Assembly: GCA_964551735.1 (NCBI GenBank)
Contig: CAZKEF010000034.1
Coordinates: forward strand, 1 to 58,458
Source of the DNA: DAOUAT01 sp964551735
GTDB taxonomy: Bacteria > Chloroflexota > Anaerolineae > CG2-30-64-16
Length of the DNA: 58,458 nt
Direction of reading: 5' to 3'
Shown: positions 35,038 to 44,009 of the stretch, piece after piece
Numbering within the stretch: position 1 is the first letter of the stretch
Layout of the letters: the number at the start of each line of letters is the position of its first letter
Program-made: the position numbers and the translations under genes
Notes under the pieces: generated by a model
What the model was told of the DNA's origin: nothing
What the model saw: the letters and a program-made list of their open reading frames with translations, nothing else
Database searches by the model: none

Positions 35038-37167
35038 AGCCCTCCTTCCATATCAACGCGCAGCGTGCCGTGCTGGGGCCGATGCGGATCGGCGTCGAGC
35101 CGGGCGATTTCCAGCTCCCCAATGGGCAACGGGTCCAGATGGCGGGCGTCATCCTGCCGGCTGAACCGGCCGATTTCTACCCGAGCGACGCCCTCGAGTG
35201 CCATTGCGGCGCGAATCACCTCGCTCCTGTAGATTGACTGGCCGAAGCTCAGGTTGTCGGGATGGAAGAAGCCCCGTTCGCCGTTTTCCTGTACGCCGTT
35301 GCCCAGCGCTTCCTGCACTGCCTGGCGGACAGCACTCCTGAACCGATGGGGTGCAACCCATACGCGCAGGTGCAGGTCGAGTGCAACCATGCGGGGCGGT
35401 CGTATCGCCACTTCGTAGCCGCTCATGGCCCGCGGCCGCAGCCAGTCCAGCAATTGCTGGCGGAACGCGGCATTCATGGACCGGCCCCCTTGGCGCTGCA
35501 CGTACACGAAGACCGTCTGCCAATTCCCGGTGCGCTCGATCCGCGCCCTGGCCTGGCGCACCCCACCGCTGGGAAGCTGCAGCGCCTGCGCAGCGAAATC
35601 ATCAGGGCTGACGCAGCTCAAGGGTGTTTGGAAGGCGTGGGGTGCGGACAGCCGTGCCGTTTCGATGGATTCCGCATCCTGGCCGCTCGTGACAGGGAGC
35701 GGGTTGCGCACCTCCTGGATCAGAGCGGTTATAGATTTATCGTCGGTAACCAAATGTGCGATTGCGTGCCGCCCGACATTGCCCTGCGAGCCGTTGCCGA
35801 CGCGATAGGTGGCCACGAGCGTGTCGCCGGCCGATAGTCCCTTGCCCAGGCCGCCGTAGCCAAAGCGCAAGTACGCCCGGCCATCGTCTTCGGTTTCCAC
35901 CACGAAGGTGCGCGCGGTGCGGTCACTGCTCAAGAGGTCGCGGCGCTGGACCCAGTGATGAAGCGACTCAAACCGGGCGCCGCCGGTGGCGGCCTGGGAC
36001 ATCCGCAGCAGCGGCGGGTGATCCTCGGATTCCGGCAGCACGAGGGTCCGCTGCTCTGTCAATGCGACCGCGGCCTGGGCATCATACGGGCGCTGGGCCG
36101 TCGCGGCGCTTGCCGGCTGGCTGCACGCCAGATCGTGATTGTAGACCGTTGTGTAGGTCACATTTCGGTGAGCAAGAGATGGGCGGTAGCGCGCGCCGGC
36201 GATCACGGCCGGCAACGTCTCCGGCCCCACCCAGGCGCCATGATCCACCAGCACGATGTTGCGCAGGGCGACGCTGAGTTCCCTGCCCCTGCCGCCGGCC
36301 CCCGCGGCTGCTGACCGGTACGCTCCGACCGGCAGGTCGAACGGCAGCGCATCAGCCTGATCCCAGTGGATGCCAACAGGCGGCAGCGCGGGGACCGCAT
36401 TTGTGGTGTGGGCCGTCTCCGACCGCCAGCGCGCCAGCGACGTCCGCTCGATTTTGGTCAACCGCACCGCGTGCCGGTGGCCGGGATCCACGCCTGCACT
36501 CAAGCCGCTCTGAGGATCGAGCCGCTGTTCAAAGATGAGCACATCGCCGGCTTTGAGGTCATCGAGGACGCGTCTGTTGGTCTGCGGGTCGGGGCTGTCC
36601 GCCAGACGGGCCGATGTCGCGCCGCGGCGCAGCACCACGTCCGCTCGATCCTGGACATAAAAAGCGATCTCGGGCTGTGCGCCGGATAACTGCACATCAT
36701 GCATGGTGATGAACACCTGCACCGGCGAGTCCTGCCCCATGATCGCCGCCAGCTCGCCGGGAGTGACCACTGACCGGCCGTGACCGTCGAAACCGGCCAG
36801 TAGCAAGGTTCCCTTGGCCAGGCGCCGGTCACCGGCGCCCGGCTGGAGGGCGATATGCACCCAGGTCCGCGCGTTGCACCCGTTGTGAAGGTTGTAGTCG
36901 AGAAGCCTGGCGTGCCGCCGCACGGAACGCCGGAGGCGGGCTGTGCCCAGATAGGCTTCGGTGGCAATGGCATCTTGCTCGTAGCTCAGGTAATCGGCAA
37001 TCGGCCGCGTACGCCAGGATCTCCACCAGCACGTTGCCCAGATCGGCCGGATGGCGCTCTTGCCAGTCAGGGATCAGCAGCGCGATCTGGTCCAGCATGA
37101 GCTGCCGGAAGCTGGCAAAGTCCTTGGCCAGGTAATCAATCTCAGGCGGGCGGTCGAAGCGGCTCAT
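35034..37167 (-). pseudogene. Baseplate J-like protein (Pvc11 type), frameshifted by a 7-bp tandem duplication
   Basis: The gene starts at 37167 (MSRFDRPPEIDYLAKDFASF, the typical opening of eCIS J proteins) and runs in frame to VEILAYAAD, then shifts. The continuation, YLSYEQDAIATEAYLGTARL, is in another frame and runs to the stop at 35034. The cause is visible: AATCGGC occurs twice in tandem at 36992-37005. Removing one copy gives a 708-residue wedge protein with DGRAYLRFGYGGLG and LSCVSPDDFAAQA. An internal start could yield a fragment from about 36923. Its end overlaps the next gene's start. The gene is off, phase-variable, or mis-assembled here. Confidence 0.85.
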
Positions 37168-37171
37168 GGGG

Positions 37172-37522
37172 CTACGCGCTCCTGAACTGGGCCAACTGGC
37201 GCACCTGGGTGCGGCGCTCCAGGTAGCGGATCGTGATGCTCACGGTGGTATCCTCTCGTTCCACTGCGACCGCTTCTACCTCGATCAGGTCGCCCAGCCA
37301 CTGCTGCAACGCGCCCTGCACCATGAACCGGCTGGCGGCCAGGAGTTCGTCGCTCTCGGCCGCGAAGACCAGCTCGAGCAGGCCGGCGCCGAAGTCGGGC
37401 CGGTTCACCCGCTCGGTCGGCGTCGTGAACAATACCTGCTCGATGAGATCGCGCAGATGCGTGCCGCGATCCTCGCTGGTGCGGCCCGTGTGGTTGATGC
37501 GGTACGGAAAGGCGAGCTGCAT
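37172..37522 (-). CDS. gp25-like baseplate wedge protein (Pvc9 type)
   Basis: 116 residues of the GPW/gp25 family: GTHLRDLIEQVLFTTPTERV, RPDFGAGLLELVF and a C-terminal TTVSITIRYLERRT strand pair. In contractile systems gp25 binds the sheath and starts its assembly on the baseplate. It sits 4 nt before the J gene and 3 nt after the PAAR gene. Confidence 0.92.
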   Translation of the reverse strand: MQLAFPYRINHTGRTSEDRGTHLRDLIEQVLFTTPTERVNRPDFGAGLLELVFAAESDELLAASRFMVQGALQQWLGDLIEVEAVAVEREDTTVSITIRYLERRTQVRQLAQFRSA

Positions 37523-37525
37523 GGT

Positions 37526-37855
37526 TCACTCCGCCATGACGCGGGTCTGTGTGACGCTCACGATCACCGGCGTGCCGGTGGGGGTGCAAATGGCCTGGCT
37601 GCTCTGCACCAGCACCGGCATCCCCATCGAGGTGACGCGCAGCGAGGCGGTCGGCGGCAGCCACTCCGCGACGACGCAGGGCCCGTTGGCGACCGGCGGC
37701 GGCGGAAACGCGCAGCCGGCGACGGCCCACGGCGCGCCGACGGTGATGATCGGCATGCCCATGATCGTCACCCGCGGGTTGGGCGCCGTGGGCTCCACCA
37801 TGCCGCCGTGCGCGCACTGCACCAGCGCGCCTTCGTGAAGGATGAATCCGGGCAT
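37526..37855 (-). CDS. PAAR-like spike-tip protein
   Basis: 109 residues rich in Gly, Pro and beta-strand, with repeating MGMP motifs (TIMGMPIITVG, TSMGMPVLV) and CAHGG/GCAFPPPP segments that place Cys and His residues where PAAR-type cones bind a metal. It should cap the spike. The ATG at 37855 starts 1 nt after the spike gene stop; an open frame runs further upstream but would overlap the spike gene. Confidence 0.8.
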   Translation of the reverse strand: MPGFILHEGALVQCAHGGMVEPTAPNPRVTIMGMPIITVGAPWAVAGCAFPPPPVANGPCVVAEWLPPTASLRVTSMGMPVLVQSSQAICTPTGTPVIVSVTQTRVMAE

Positions 37856-37856
37856 G

Positions 37857-38552
37857 TCAGATGATCTCCAGGGCGCCTTCGTTGATGGTGACGCTGGCCG
37901 GCGACACCTCAATGTTGCCGGCGCCGTTCTCGATCGCGATCGCGGCCGGTGCGATCTCGATGCTGGCCTGAGCGCTGGAGAGGCTGACAGCGGCCGGCGT
38001 CACCTCGACCACCGACTCGGCGCTTTCCAGGGTTACGCTCTCAGGACAGGTGAGGGTGATGCCTTCCGGCGTAACCTCGACGCTGGCCGGCGCGTGGCTC
38101 AAGGAGATGGCTTCCTCCGTGATCGAGATGGTGACCTGGTTGAGGCTGAGCGTGATGCCGGTGGGGCTCATCGTCAGGCTCATCAGGCCGTCGGGCGCGG
38201 TGAGGCTGAGCTTCAGCTCCGCATCCAGGTTGTTGATGCTGAAGAGACCCAGCGTGGTCTTGAGCATCACCGTGGTAGGCAGCGCTGGCTCGGCCGGTAC
38301 TTCGCCCTCGCCCCAGAAGCAGCCCGTCCAGATGGGGTAGTTGGCATCCCCGCCCTCAAACTCGATCCAAACGTTGGCGCCCACCGGCGGGATGGCGAAA
38401 AAGCCCACGCCCGACCCGGCATAGGGGGTGGCGGGCATGGCCCAGGTCAGCGGGAACTCAGAGATCGCAGGGACCAGGGCGATGATGCGCCCCAGTTGCA
38501 GCGGATCGACAGGATCGATGACTTTGCCGCGGTATTTTCCGTAGTTAGGCAT
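37857..38552 (-). CDS. gpV-like central spike (OB fold and beta-helix)
   Basis: 231 residues. The N-terminal about 85 residues form the baseplate-assembly-V OB fold (YRGKVIDPVDPLQLGRI, VWIEFEGGDANYPIWTGCFW). The rest is a repetitive beta-helix with about nine-residue turns (VEVTPAAVSLSSAQASIEIA) of the kind that makes the membrane-piercing shaft. In Photorhabdus-type systems this part is fused to the hub (Pvc8); here hub and spike are separate genes overlapping by 1 nt (TAATG). Confidence 0.92.
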   Translation of the reverse strand: MPNYGKYRGKVIDPVDPLQLGRIIALVPAISEFPLTWAMPATPYAGSGVGFFAIPPVGANVWIEFEGGDANYPIWTGCFWGEGEVPAEPALPTTVMLKTTLGLFSINNLDAELKLSLTAPDGLMSLTMSPTGITLSLNQVTISITEEAISLSHAPASVEVTPEGITLTCPESVTLESAESVVEVTPAAVSLSSAQASIEIAPAAIAIENGAGNIEVSPASVTINEGALEII

Positions 38553-39694
38553 TATTGCATCCTTTGCGTGGTGGTGCCCGTTCCCTCGCGGGTCAGGGTG
38601 AAACTTTGCTTGTACTCACCCAGCCTGATCTGGTGTTTTACATTTTTGACCCAGTAGTAGCCGTCGTAGCTTTCGCCTGCACCGCGCACGCCGACGATGC
38701 CGGGCGAGATGAGGATCGCCCGGTAGCGCAGGGCATCCAGGGCGCCCGTGCCCGTGACGGTAGCCTCGCTCGATGCGTTGGTCGTGGCCTGGGCTTGCGC
38801 CAGGGCTTCGATCGGGCTGGATCCCTCGTAGGACAGCCGGGTCTTTCGCACAAAGGGCTGGTTAACGAAGATGGCCTGTTCGCTGGCCAGGGGTTGTAAG
38901 CCGAGCGTTGCCATGGTCAGAATCGGCGCGGGAACTTCGCTGTCCCGCAAGTGCACCAGGCCATACACCTGCTCCGGCGCCAACGAATCGTTGGCGAAAT
39001 CGAGAGACTCCACGTTGGTTGATGCGCCCATGTCCACATTGAGCGTCTTTTGGGGCACGCCGATCTTGATCAAGGGGCCCCAGTAGGCCTGGTTGACCCC
39101 GGGCATCGGCCCCGGCCGCACGCCGAAAATATACCCGTGCGACTGGGCCAGCGTGCGCAGATAGGTGCGGTCGGTGCCCACCTGGTAGGGCACCTCCTGG
39201 ATCGGCGTGCCGGTCCAAGAGGTCAGCGGCGGGATAATCTCCGGGACGATGCCGAAGGCTGCGTACTTCGCCAGCACCAGGGCCACAATCACTTCATGGG
39301 GCATGGCGGGGTAGCCCAACGAGAGCTCCAGCATATCCATCAGCACGCTGAGGTCTTTGCCGGTCACCACCAGCCGCGCATCCTTGCCCGGCGTGAACTG
39401 GTGGTGGGTGATGATGCCGTCCATCAGCACCTGAGGTGTTCCGCCCAAGGTCACCGTGAGGATCACCCGCCCACCCGGCTGCAGAAGCGGCTGATTCAGC
39501 AGTGCAACCTGCCTGGTCAGCGCCTTGTCGCGCTCGGCGCGGAAAGTCAGTTGGAAGCCCTGGCTGAACCCGGCGTCTCCGTCGTCGCTCTGGTTCACCT
39601 CGACGCTTTCCAGCGCAGTCATCAGCTCCGCCGGCGCCGGCGCCGGTGCCACGCGGCCGATGAGGAGGTTGAGGAGTAGGTTTGGCGGGTTCAT
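38552..39694 (-). CDS. gpD-like baseplate hub protein
   Basis: 380 residues resembling the hub half of VgrG/Pvc8 and phage late-control protein D: GFQLTFRAERD, VILTVTLGGTPQVLMDGIIT, and GTDRTYLRTLAQSHGYIFGV (the split-barrel contact region). The end has SYDGYYWVKNVKHQIRLGEY, typical of these hubs. It forms the ring that joins the inner tube to the spike. It is linked by overlap to the spike gene and 1 nt from the LysM-like gene upstream. Confidence 0.9.
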   Translation of the reverse strand: MNPPNLLLNLLIGRVAPAPAPAELMTALESVEVNQSDDGDAGFSQGFQLTFRAERDKALTRQVALLNQPLLQPGGRVILTVTLGGTPQVLMDGIITHHQFTPGKDARLVVTGKDLSVLMDMLELSLGYPAMPHEVIVALVLAKYAAFGIVPEIIPPLTSWTGTPIQEVPYQVGTDRTYLRTLAQSHGYIFGVRPGPMPGVNQAYWGPLIKIGVPQKTLNVDMGASTNVESLDFANDSLAPEQVYGLVHLRDSEVPAPILTMATLGLQPLASEQAIFVNQPFVRKTRLSYEGSSPIEALAQAQATTNASSEATVTGTGALDALRYRAILISPGIVGVRGAGESYDGYYWVKNVKHQIRLGEYKQSFTLTREGTGTTTQRMQ

Positions 39695-39695
39695 A

Positions 39696-39992
39696 TCACT
39701 TCGCGAACTGCGGAACCGGGACGTGCAGGACGCGTCCGGCCTCGTCTACCAGGTCAAAGGGATCAACGGCGTTGTTGGCGTCGCAAATCTGCCAGAACAG
39801 CGTTGGGTCGCCCAAGGAGCGGGCGGTGACCAGGTCCAGGCGTTCCTCCACGCGCACGGTGGCCTCGCCCAGCAGGGGCAGCGCCTGGCCCTGCGGCAGG
39901 AAGCGCCGGGCTTTGTAGGCGATCTGGCGGCCATCGGGCGTCTCGTAGATCCGATCCGCCAGGCGGTAGTAACGGCTGGTGTGGTCAAACAT
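39696..39992 (-). CDS. Small LysM/tail-X-like baseplate protein
   Basis: 98 residues. A C-terminal LysM-like segment (ERLDLVTARSLGDPTLFWQI, then ...VLHVPVPQF) matches small tail-protein-X/LysM proteins that sit at the hub of contractile systems. GAGGAG lies 5 nt before the ATG at 39992, which is preferred to a GTG two codons upstream. Confidence 0.8.
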   Translation of the reverse strand: MFDHTSRYYRLADRIYETPDGRQIAYKARRFLPQGQALPLLGEATVRVEERLDLVTARSLGDPTLFWQICDANNAVDPFDLVDEAGRVLHVPVPQFAK

Positions 39993-40001
39993 GGTCACTC
40001 C

Positions 40002-40658
40002 TCACAGACGGTTGATGTTGACGCCGATAGCCGAGTCAGGATTGCTGGCCAGCCCCCGGCGAGCCATGACTTCCTTGGCCTGTTGGTAGGCCAGGAACAG
40101 GTGATAGCCTTTGTGGCTGCTGTCCAGGTCCGAGTAGCTCAACGCGCGCATGTTCAGCGTCACCGTGGCCCGGATCGGGTTGAGATAATTGTCGAACAGC
40201 TCCTCGCGGCTGCTCAGGCCGGTCAGCAGCACGGGCAGCACCCGGTTGCCGCCCCAGATGAACAGCGTGAGCGGCGCGACATAAGGAGCGATCTCGATGT
40301 TGCCCTGGCTGAGCGCCTGGCTGTTCTGGATCACCTGTTGGCTTTGCGGATAGAGCAGCATCTCCAGCGCCGTGAGTTGGGGGTAGATGCCCATGCTGGC
40401 GGCCTGCGCATCGCCCACTTCCAGTTGATCCGTGGCGTCAATCATCACGTCGAGCGTGACCGTCTCCACGGGCGCGCCGGTGTAGCGCACCACCGGCGAA
40501 CGCTGGCCTTGCTCCCCGCCGGCCATCTGCGGCTGGAGGGAGCGGCTGAGCGTCTCCGGGTTGTACTGGAAGACGATCGCGCTGCGCTGGTTGGTCGCCA
40601 GGTCGATCGCGACGATGGCGCCTTTTAGAAGACGCGGGCCGGGTAGGTAGGTGGTCAC
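40002..40658 (-). CDS. Pvc7-like tube/baseplate adaptor protein
   Basis: About 218 residues of the eCIS adaptor family: AIVFQYNPETLSRSLQPQ and GAPVETVTLDVMIDATDQ are its recognisable opening. The C-terminal part (LIWGGNR-like strands, LPVLLTGLSSREELFDNYLN) is conserved, but no full LysM domain is seen; that seems to be supplied by the next small gene. GTG at 40658 is chosen because it falls after the upstream stop; a TTG at 40700 would overlap the DUF4157 gene by 32 nt. Confidence 0.82.
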   Translation of the reverse strand: MTTYLPGPRLLKGAIVAIDLATNQRSAIVFQYNPETLSRSLQPQMAGGEQGQRSPVVRYTGAPVETVTLDVMIDATDQLEVGDAQAASMGIYPQLTALEMLLYPQSQQVIQNSQALSQGNIEIAPYVAPLTLFIWGGNRVLPVLLTGLSSREELFDNYLNPIRATVTLNMRALSYSDLDSSHKGYHLFLAYQQAKEVMARRGLASNPDSAIGVNINRL

Positions 40659-40668
40659 GGTTGCTTGC

Positions 40669-42747
40669 TCACTCTCGTTTCTTGAACAGATCGTGGGCAA
40701 TCTTGGCCAATTGCCGCTGCTCTTCCGGGTTGCGGTTGGGCTTGTTCAGGAGCCGGAGTTGGGCCTTGTTTGCACCCATCGCTTCAAATATGTCTGCGTG
40801 TTGAGCGCCGCCGCCAACGAGAGCCTCTGTCATTAGATCGCGTTTAAGCTTTTTGAGGGCGCTAGTTTTCTGGACATCGGGATCGAAGAGCTTATCGGTC
40901 AGCTTGCCCAAGGGGCCGGATTTCCCGCTACTGATGCGCTTAGCACGACGATCACGCAGACTCTGCTTAGCCATGCGCACGCCTGCTGCGCCATACTTCA
41001 GCGCCAGACCGGAGCCTGAGACGCTGGCGCCTATGCCTGCTCCAACACCGCTCAGGGAAATGGCGCTGCCTGCAGTTCCCAGGGCGCTGGATGTGGTGTT
41101 GATGATCGCGCGGTTTCTTTGTTTCCGCTGGTTCTCCAGCGCGTAATTGATGAGCATGCGCCGCGTACCGTTCTGATTACCCTGCGCGGCCATATCTGTC
41201 AACGTGTTCATGCGTGATTGGGCCGTGATGCCCTGGTAGGCGCCCTTGATGGTGCCGATCCCACCAGTCACGACGCCGATACCGGGCGCGATCTGCCCCA
41301 CTGCTGTCAACACTTGTCCTGCGCCCTCGGCCGCGCCGGATCCCGCTAACCTTGCGCCGGTCCAGGCAATTTTGGTAGCTGCGTCCGTGGCGTTGAGCAG
41401 AGTTGAGTAGTTTGACGCCGCGGTCTCTGCGATCGTGCCTGCACCTTCGATAGCTCGCCGATAGTCCTTGTCTGGGCCGGACAGCCCTTCGAACACGTCC
41501 TCAATCCCTTCGGCCTGCTTTGAGATGGCGCCGGGTAGTCCGAGGAGGCCAGCAAAGCCCAGCGGCCCGGCCGCAATGCCAAGAGCGGATGGATCGGCCG
41601 ACGCATAGTCGTTGTAGGTGGCCCCGCCGGTCCAGGCGTCGCTGCCACCCTGCCACGAATTGTCGGAGGTTTTGGGCAGCGACAAGCTTCTGTCCGCCAG
41701 AGTTGCCGCTGTTCCGCCGATGTCGGCTACCGGTCCCAAGCGAGCATTGGCGTAATCAGCAGCGCCGACAAACATCTCAGCCGATGACGGCTTGTCAGTC
41801 GCTGCCTGCTGTGGCCCCGCTGGGGCGGCTGCGTTAGCGGGCCGGTTAAGCTGCGACAGGTCGAGCGGTGGCACGACAGGCCGGTTGAGCCGCGACAGAT
41901 CGAGCGGCGGCACGATAGGCCGGTTGAGCCCTGGCTGGTTGGCAGGCGCGCCCGGCATGTTTAGCGCATGCCGGCGATCGGTTCCGGCGCGGCGTCTGCG
42001 ATGTTTTCGTTTCGTACCGTCTTTGCCGCGTTGGATTGCTTGCACACCGCCCCTCGTTTGCTGGACGACATGAGCCAACTCCTCCCCTAAAACGGTAAGG
42101 CGATCCAACTCGTCGTCCGACTGCCGGCGTTCCAGCGCCGCAGGGAGCGGATCGGGATGCGAGAAGAAGATGTCGCCGCCCACAGCAAAGGCCCGTGAGC
42201 CCAGTTTTTGATTGAGCCCTCGAGCACGATCATCGGAATGCACGCGTACCTGGTCGAAGCGAAAGCCGAACGCCTGCTCCATCGGCGCGCGCACGTGGGC
42301 CGGCAATTGCTGGCCGTCGCCGCGGGCGACATTGATCTTGGCTGCAATATCAGTGGCGACCGGGCCACCTGCCGATTGGTGGCCTACCACGTTGCGTTGC
42401 GCGGTGATCTGGCCGGCTGGTGATGCAATCAAGGGGCTTCGAGTCAATGGCGTCAGGCGGGGAACCGGTGTGTTCGATGCCTTTGATCCATCGCCCAGTT
42501 GATCCGTCACGTGTTGCGCCGCCCGGCGCGCCTCCTGCTCGTACCGGTCGTCGGGAGCGCCCACTCTCAGCGTGGTCTTCACGTCCACGGCGTCGAAGCG
42601 ATGGCCCAGCCGGGATGCGCTGTCAAGCTGGCTTTGGACAGCAGGTTGGCGCCCGTTGTCGACGCGATCTACCGCCTGCGCCCCCGAAATGGAAGGCGCT
42701 GGCTGGACAGTCGCTGTGGGTCTACGATCCTGGGTGGTTGTTTTCAT
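40669..42747 (-). CDS. DUF4157 (eCIS core domain) protein with putative effector C-terminus
   Basis: 692 residues. An N-terminal about 50-residue segment (NGRQPAVQSQLDSASRLGHR) is shared with the next gene. A DUF4157 domain follows (QAFGFRFDQVRVHSDDRARG, about 160-240), but its zinc-type motif reads EELAH instead of HELTH, so the first metal ligand is lost. Next are Arg/Lys-rich and Pro-rich stretches with a 13-residue tandem repeat (NRPVVPPLDLS; DNA 41840-41934), then a Gly/Ala-rich region with several hydrophobic helices (about 440-620), like pore formers. DUF4157 marks cargo or effectors of eCIS. It is probably an effector, but its activity is unknown. Confidence 0.75.
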   Translation of the reverse strand: MKTTTQDRRPTATVQPAPSISGAQAVDRVDNGRQPAVQSQLDSASRLGHRFDAVDVKTTLRVGAPDDRYEQEARRAAQHVTDQLGDGSKASNTPVPRLTPLTRSPLIASPAGQITAQRNVVGHQSAGGPVATDIAAKINVARGDGQQLPAHVRAPMEQAFGFRFDQVRVHSDDRARGLNQKLGSRAFAVGGDIFFSHPDPLPAALERRQSDDELDRLTVLGEELAHVVQQTRGGVQAIQRGKDGTKRKHRRRRAGTDRRHALNMPGAPANQPGLNRPIVPPLDLSRLNRPVVPPLDLSQLNRPANAAAPAGPQQAATDKPSSAEMFVGAADYANARLGPVADIGGTAATLADRSLSLPKTSDNSWQGGSDAWTGGATYNDYASADPSALGIAAGPLGFAGLLGLPGAISKQAEGIEDVFEGLSGPDKDYRRAIEGAGTIAETAASNYSTLLNATDAATKIAWTGARLAGSGAAEGAGQVLTAVGQIAPGIGVVTGGIGTIKGAYQGITAQSRMNTLTDMAAQGNQNGTRRMLINYALENQRKQRNRAIINTTSSALGTAGSAISLSGVGAGIGASVSGSGLALKYGAAGVRMAKQSLRDRRAKRISSGKSGPLGKLTDKLFDPDVQKTSALKKLKRDLMTEALVGGGAQHADIFEAMGANKAQLRLLNKPNRNPEEQRQLAKIAHDLFKKRE

Positions 42748-42768
42748 GGTTGATGTCGTCGCGCCATG

Positions 42769-43710
42769 CTAGACGCCTACGGCGCCTGCCGCACCGCCGT
42801 GGTCGTCGTCATCATCTCGTCTGGCCAGCCGGTTCTGTATCTCTTGGAAGCTCTTCTCATCCATCTGTTTCTGTTTCCACTTCGGTCGAGCAAGAGCCTT
42901 TTTCCCGTGCGGCTTGCGTCCATGCCCGGCAATGCGCATGAACTGACCTTCAGCGGTGCGTGAGCTCGGGACTTCCCTTTGTGGTATGGCCCCTTTCTCA
43001 TTTAGGCGGCCACTCTCTTCTCCCTTTTTCTTCCTGCCGCGCTGGATCACACCGTCCGCTTGTTGGCCCTGTTGAACCACATGCGTGAGCTCGTGGGCGA
43101 TCAGCCGTTTCCCTTCCGGGCTGTCCGGGCTAAAGGTGTCGCGGCGGAAAAAGAGATCGCGGCCGGCCGCGAAGGCATCCGCGTTTACCTGCCGGTTCAA
43201 GCGATCCGCCTGGCTGGTGGTGTGCACGCGCACTCCGCTGAAATCGGCGCCGAGGGCGCGTTCTGCGGGTTGACGTATCTCGATTGGCAAGGGCTGGCCG
43301 GCCCCGCGCGCGTCTTCGATCCCCTTGGCCACCTCGGCAGACACGGTCCCGCCCTGTGGGCCGGTGCCGCTCGCGCCACCGGCTGCTTCGCGCTGCACGG
43401 CCGGGCCGCCCGCGATAGGCGTGATCTGGGGTCTGGCTGTGGGATGGCCTGGCGAGTCCATCGCGGCCATCACCTGCCCGGCTGCCCGTTCCGCCTCCCG
43501 CTCGAAATGGTCGTCGGCCGGGCCCACGATCAGTGAGGGCTGCACGTCTACCGCGTCGAAGCGGTGGCCTAACTGGGACGCGCTGTCAAGCTGGCTCTGG
43601 ACAGCTGGTTGGCGTCCATCGGTGACGTGAGGCAGCGCCTGTGAGGCCAAGCCGGACGTCGCCGGCCGGTTGATCGCTCCGTGTAATCGAGTCTGAATCA
43701 TTGTTCTCAC
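42769..43710 (-). CDS. DUF4157 (eCIS core domain) protein with intact HExxH
   Basis: 313 residues. It shares its N-terminal region with the preceding DUF4157 protein (DGRQPAVQSQLDSASQLGHR) and has a full DUF4157 domain (RALGADFSGVRVHTTSQADR) with the metallopeptidase-type IAHELTHVVQQ (about 213-223). The C-terminus is basic, low-complexity and probably disordered (KKKGEESGRLNEKG...). It may process cargo, serve as a loading adaptor, or be a small effector. The GTG start at 43710 overlaps the upstream stop (GTGA). Confidence 0.82.
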   Translation of the reverse strand: MRTMIQTRLHGAINRPATSGLASQALPHVTDGRQPAVQSQLDSASQLGHRFDAVDVQPSLIVGPADDHFEREAERAAGQVMAAMDSPGHPTARPQITPIAGGPAVQREAAGGASGTGPQGGTVSAEVAKGIEDARGAGQPLPIEIRQPAERALGADFSGVRVHTTSQADRLNRQVNADAFAAGRDLFFRRDTFSPDSPEGKRLIAHELTHVVQQGQQADGVIQRGRKKKGEESGRLNEKGAIPQREVPSSRTAEGQFMRIAGHGRKPHGKKALARPKWKQKQMDEKSFQEIQNRLARRDDDDDHGGAAGAVGV

Positions 43711-44006
43711 TGTGCTACTCCTTGGCCGACGCCCTGGCCGAGAGAAGAACTTGTGATTTGTGCGTACACTGACTGCGCCACTTGCTGGCCGATAGATTCC
43801 GCCGATAGGCGGGGGTTGACGCCGATAGCAGCGGTGTCTATGGGCGGCATCCCTTCTTGGTAGTCGGCCGGCACGCCGCGCTCGGTCAGCAAATGCACCA
43901 ACGCCTGCTCGATGGCCGCAGCCACCCTGTGCCGCTGGTCGTACGGCAGGTCGTGCAGGATCAGTTCCTCGATGCGTAGCTCGATGTTGGCAGCCTTGTG
44001 TCGCAT
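43707..44006 (-). CDS. Small conserved eCIS protein
   Basis: 99 residues beginning NIELRIEELILHDLPYDQRH. This short protein is commonly found beside DUF4157 genes in eCIS loci (from memory); its function is unknown. The first half is helical and the second half is Gln/Gly/Ser-rich. It is spaced 3 nt from the AAA+ gene and overlaps the next start. Confidence 0.7.
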   Translation of the reverse strand: MRHKAANIELRIEELILHDLPYDQRHRVAAAIEQALVHLLTERGVPADYQEGMPPIDTAAIGVNPRLSAESIGQQVAQSVYAQITSSSLGQGVGQGVAQ

Positions 44007-44009
44007 TCC

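Noticed and set aside
36829..37167. The 112-codon N-terminal piece of the baseplate J gene as an independent small protein.
   Set aside because: After codon 55 it turns into Arg/Cys/His-rich nonsense. The proper continuation is in another frame beyond the 7-bp duplication, so it is one broken gene.
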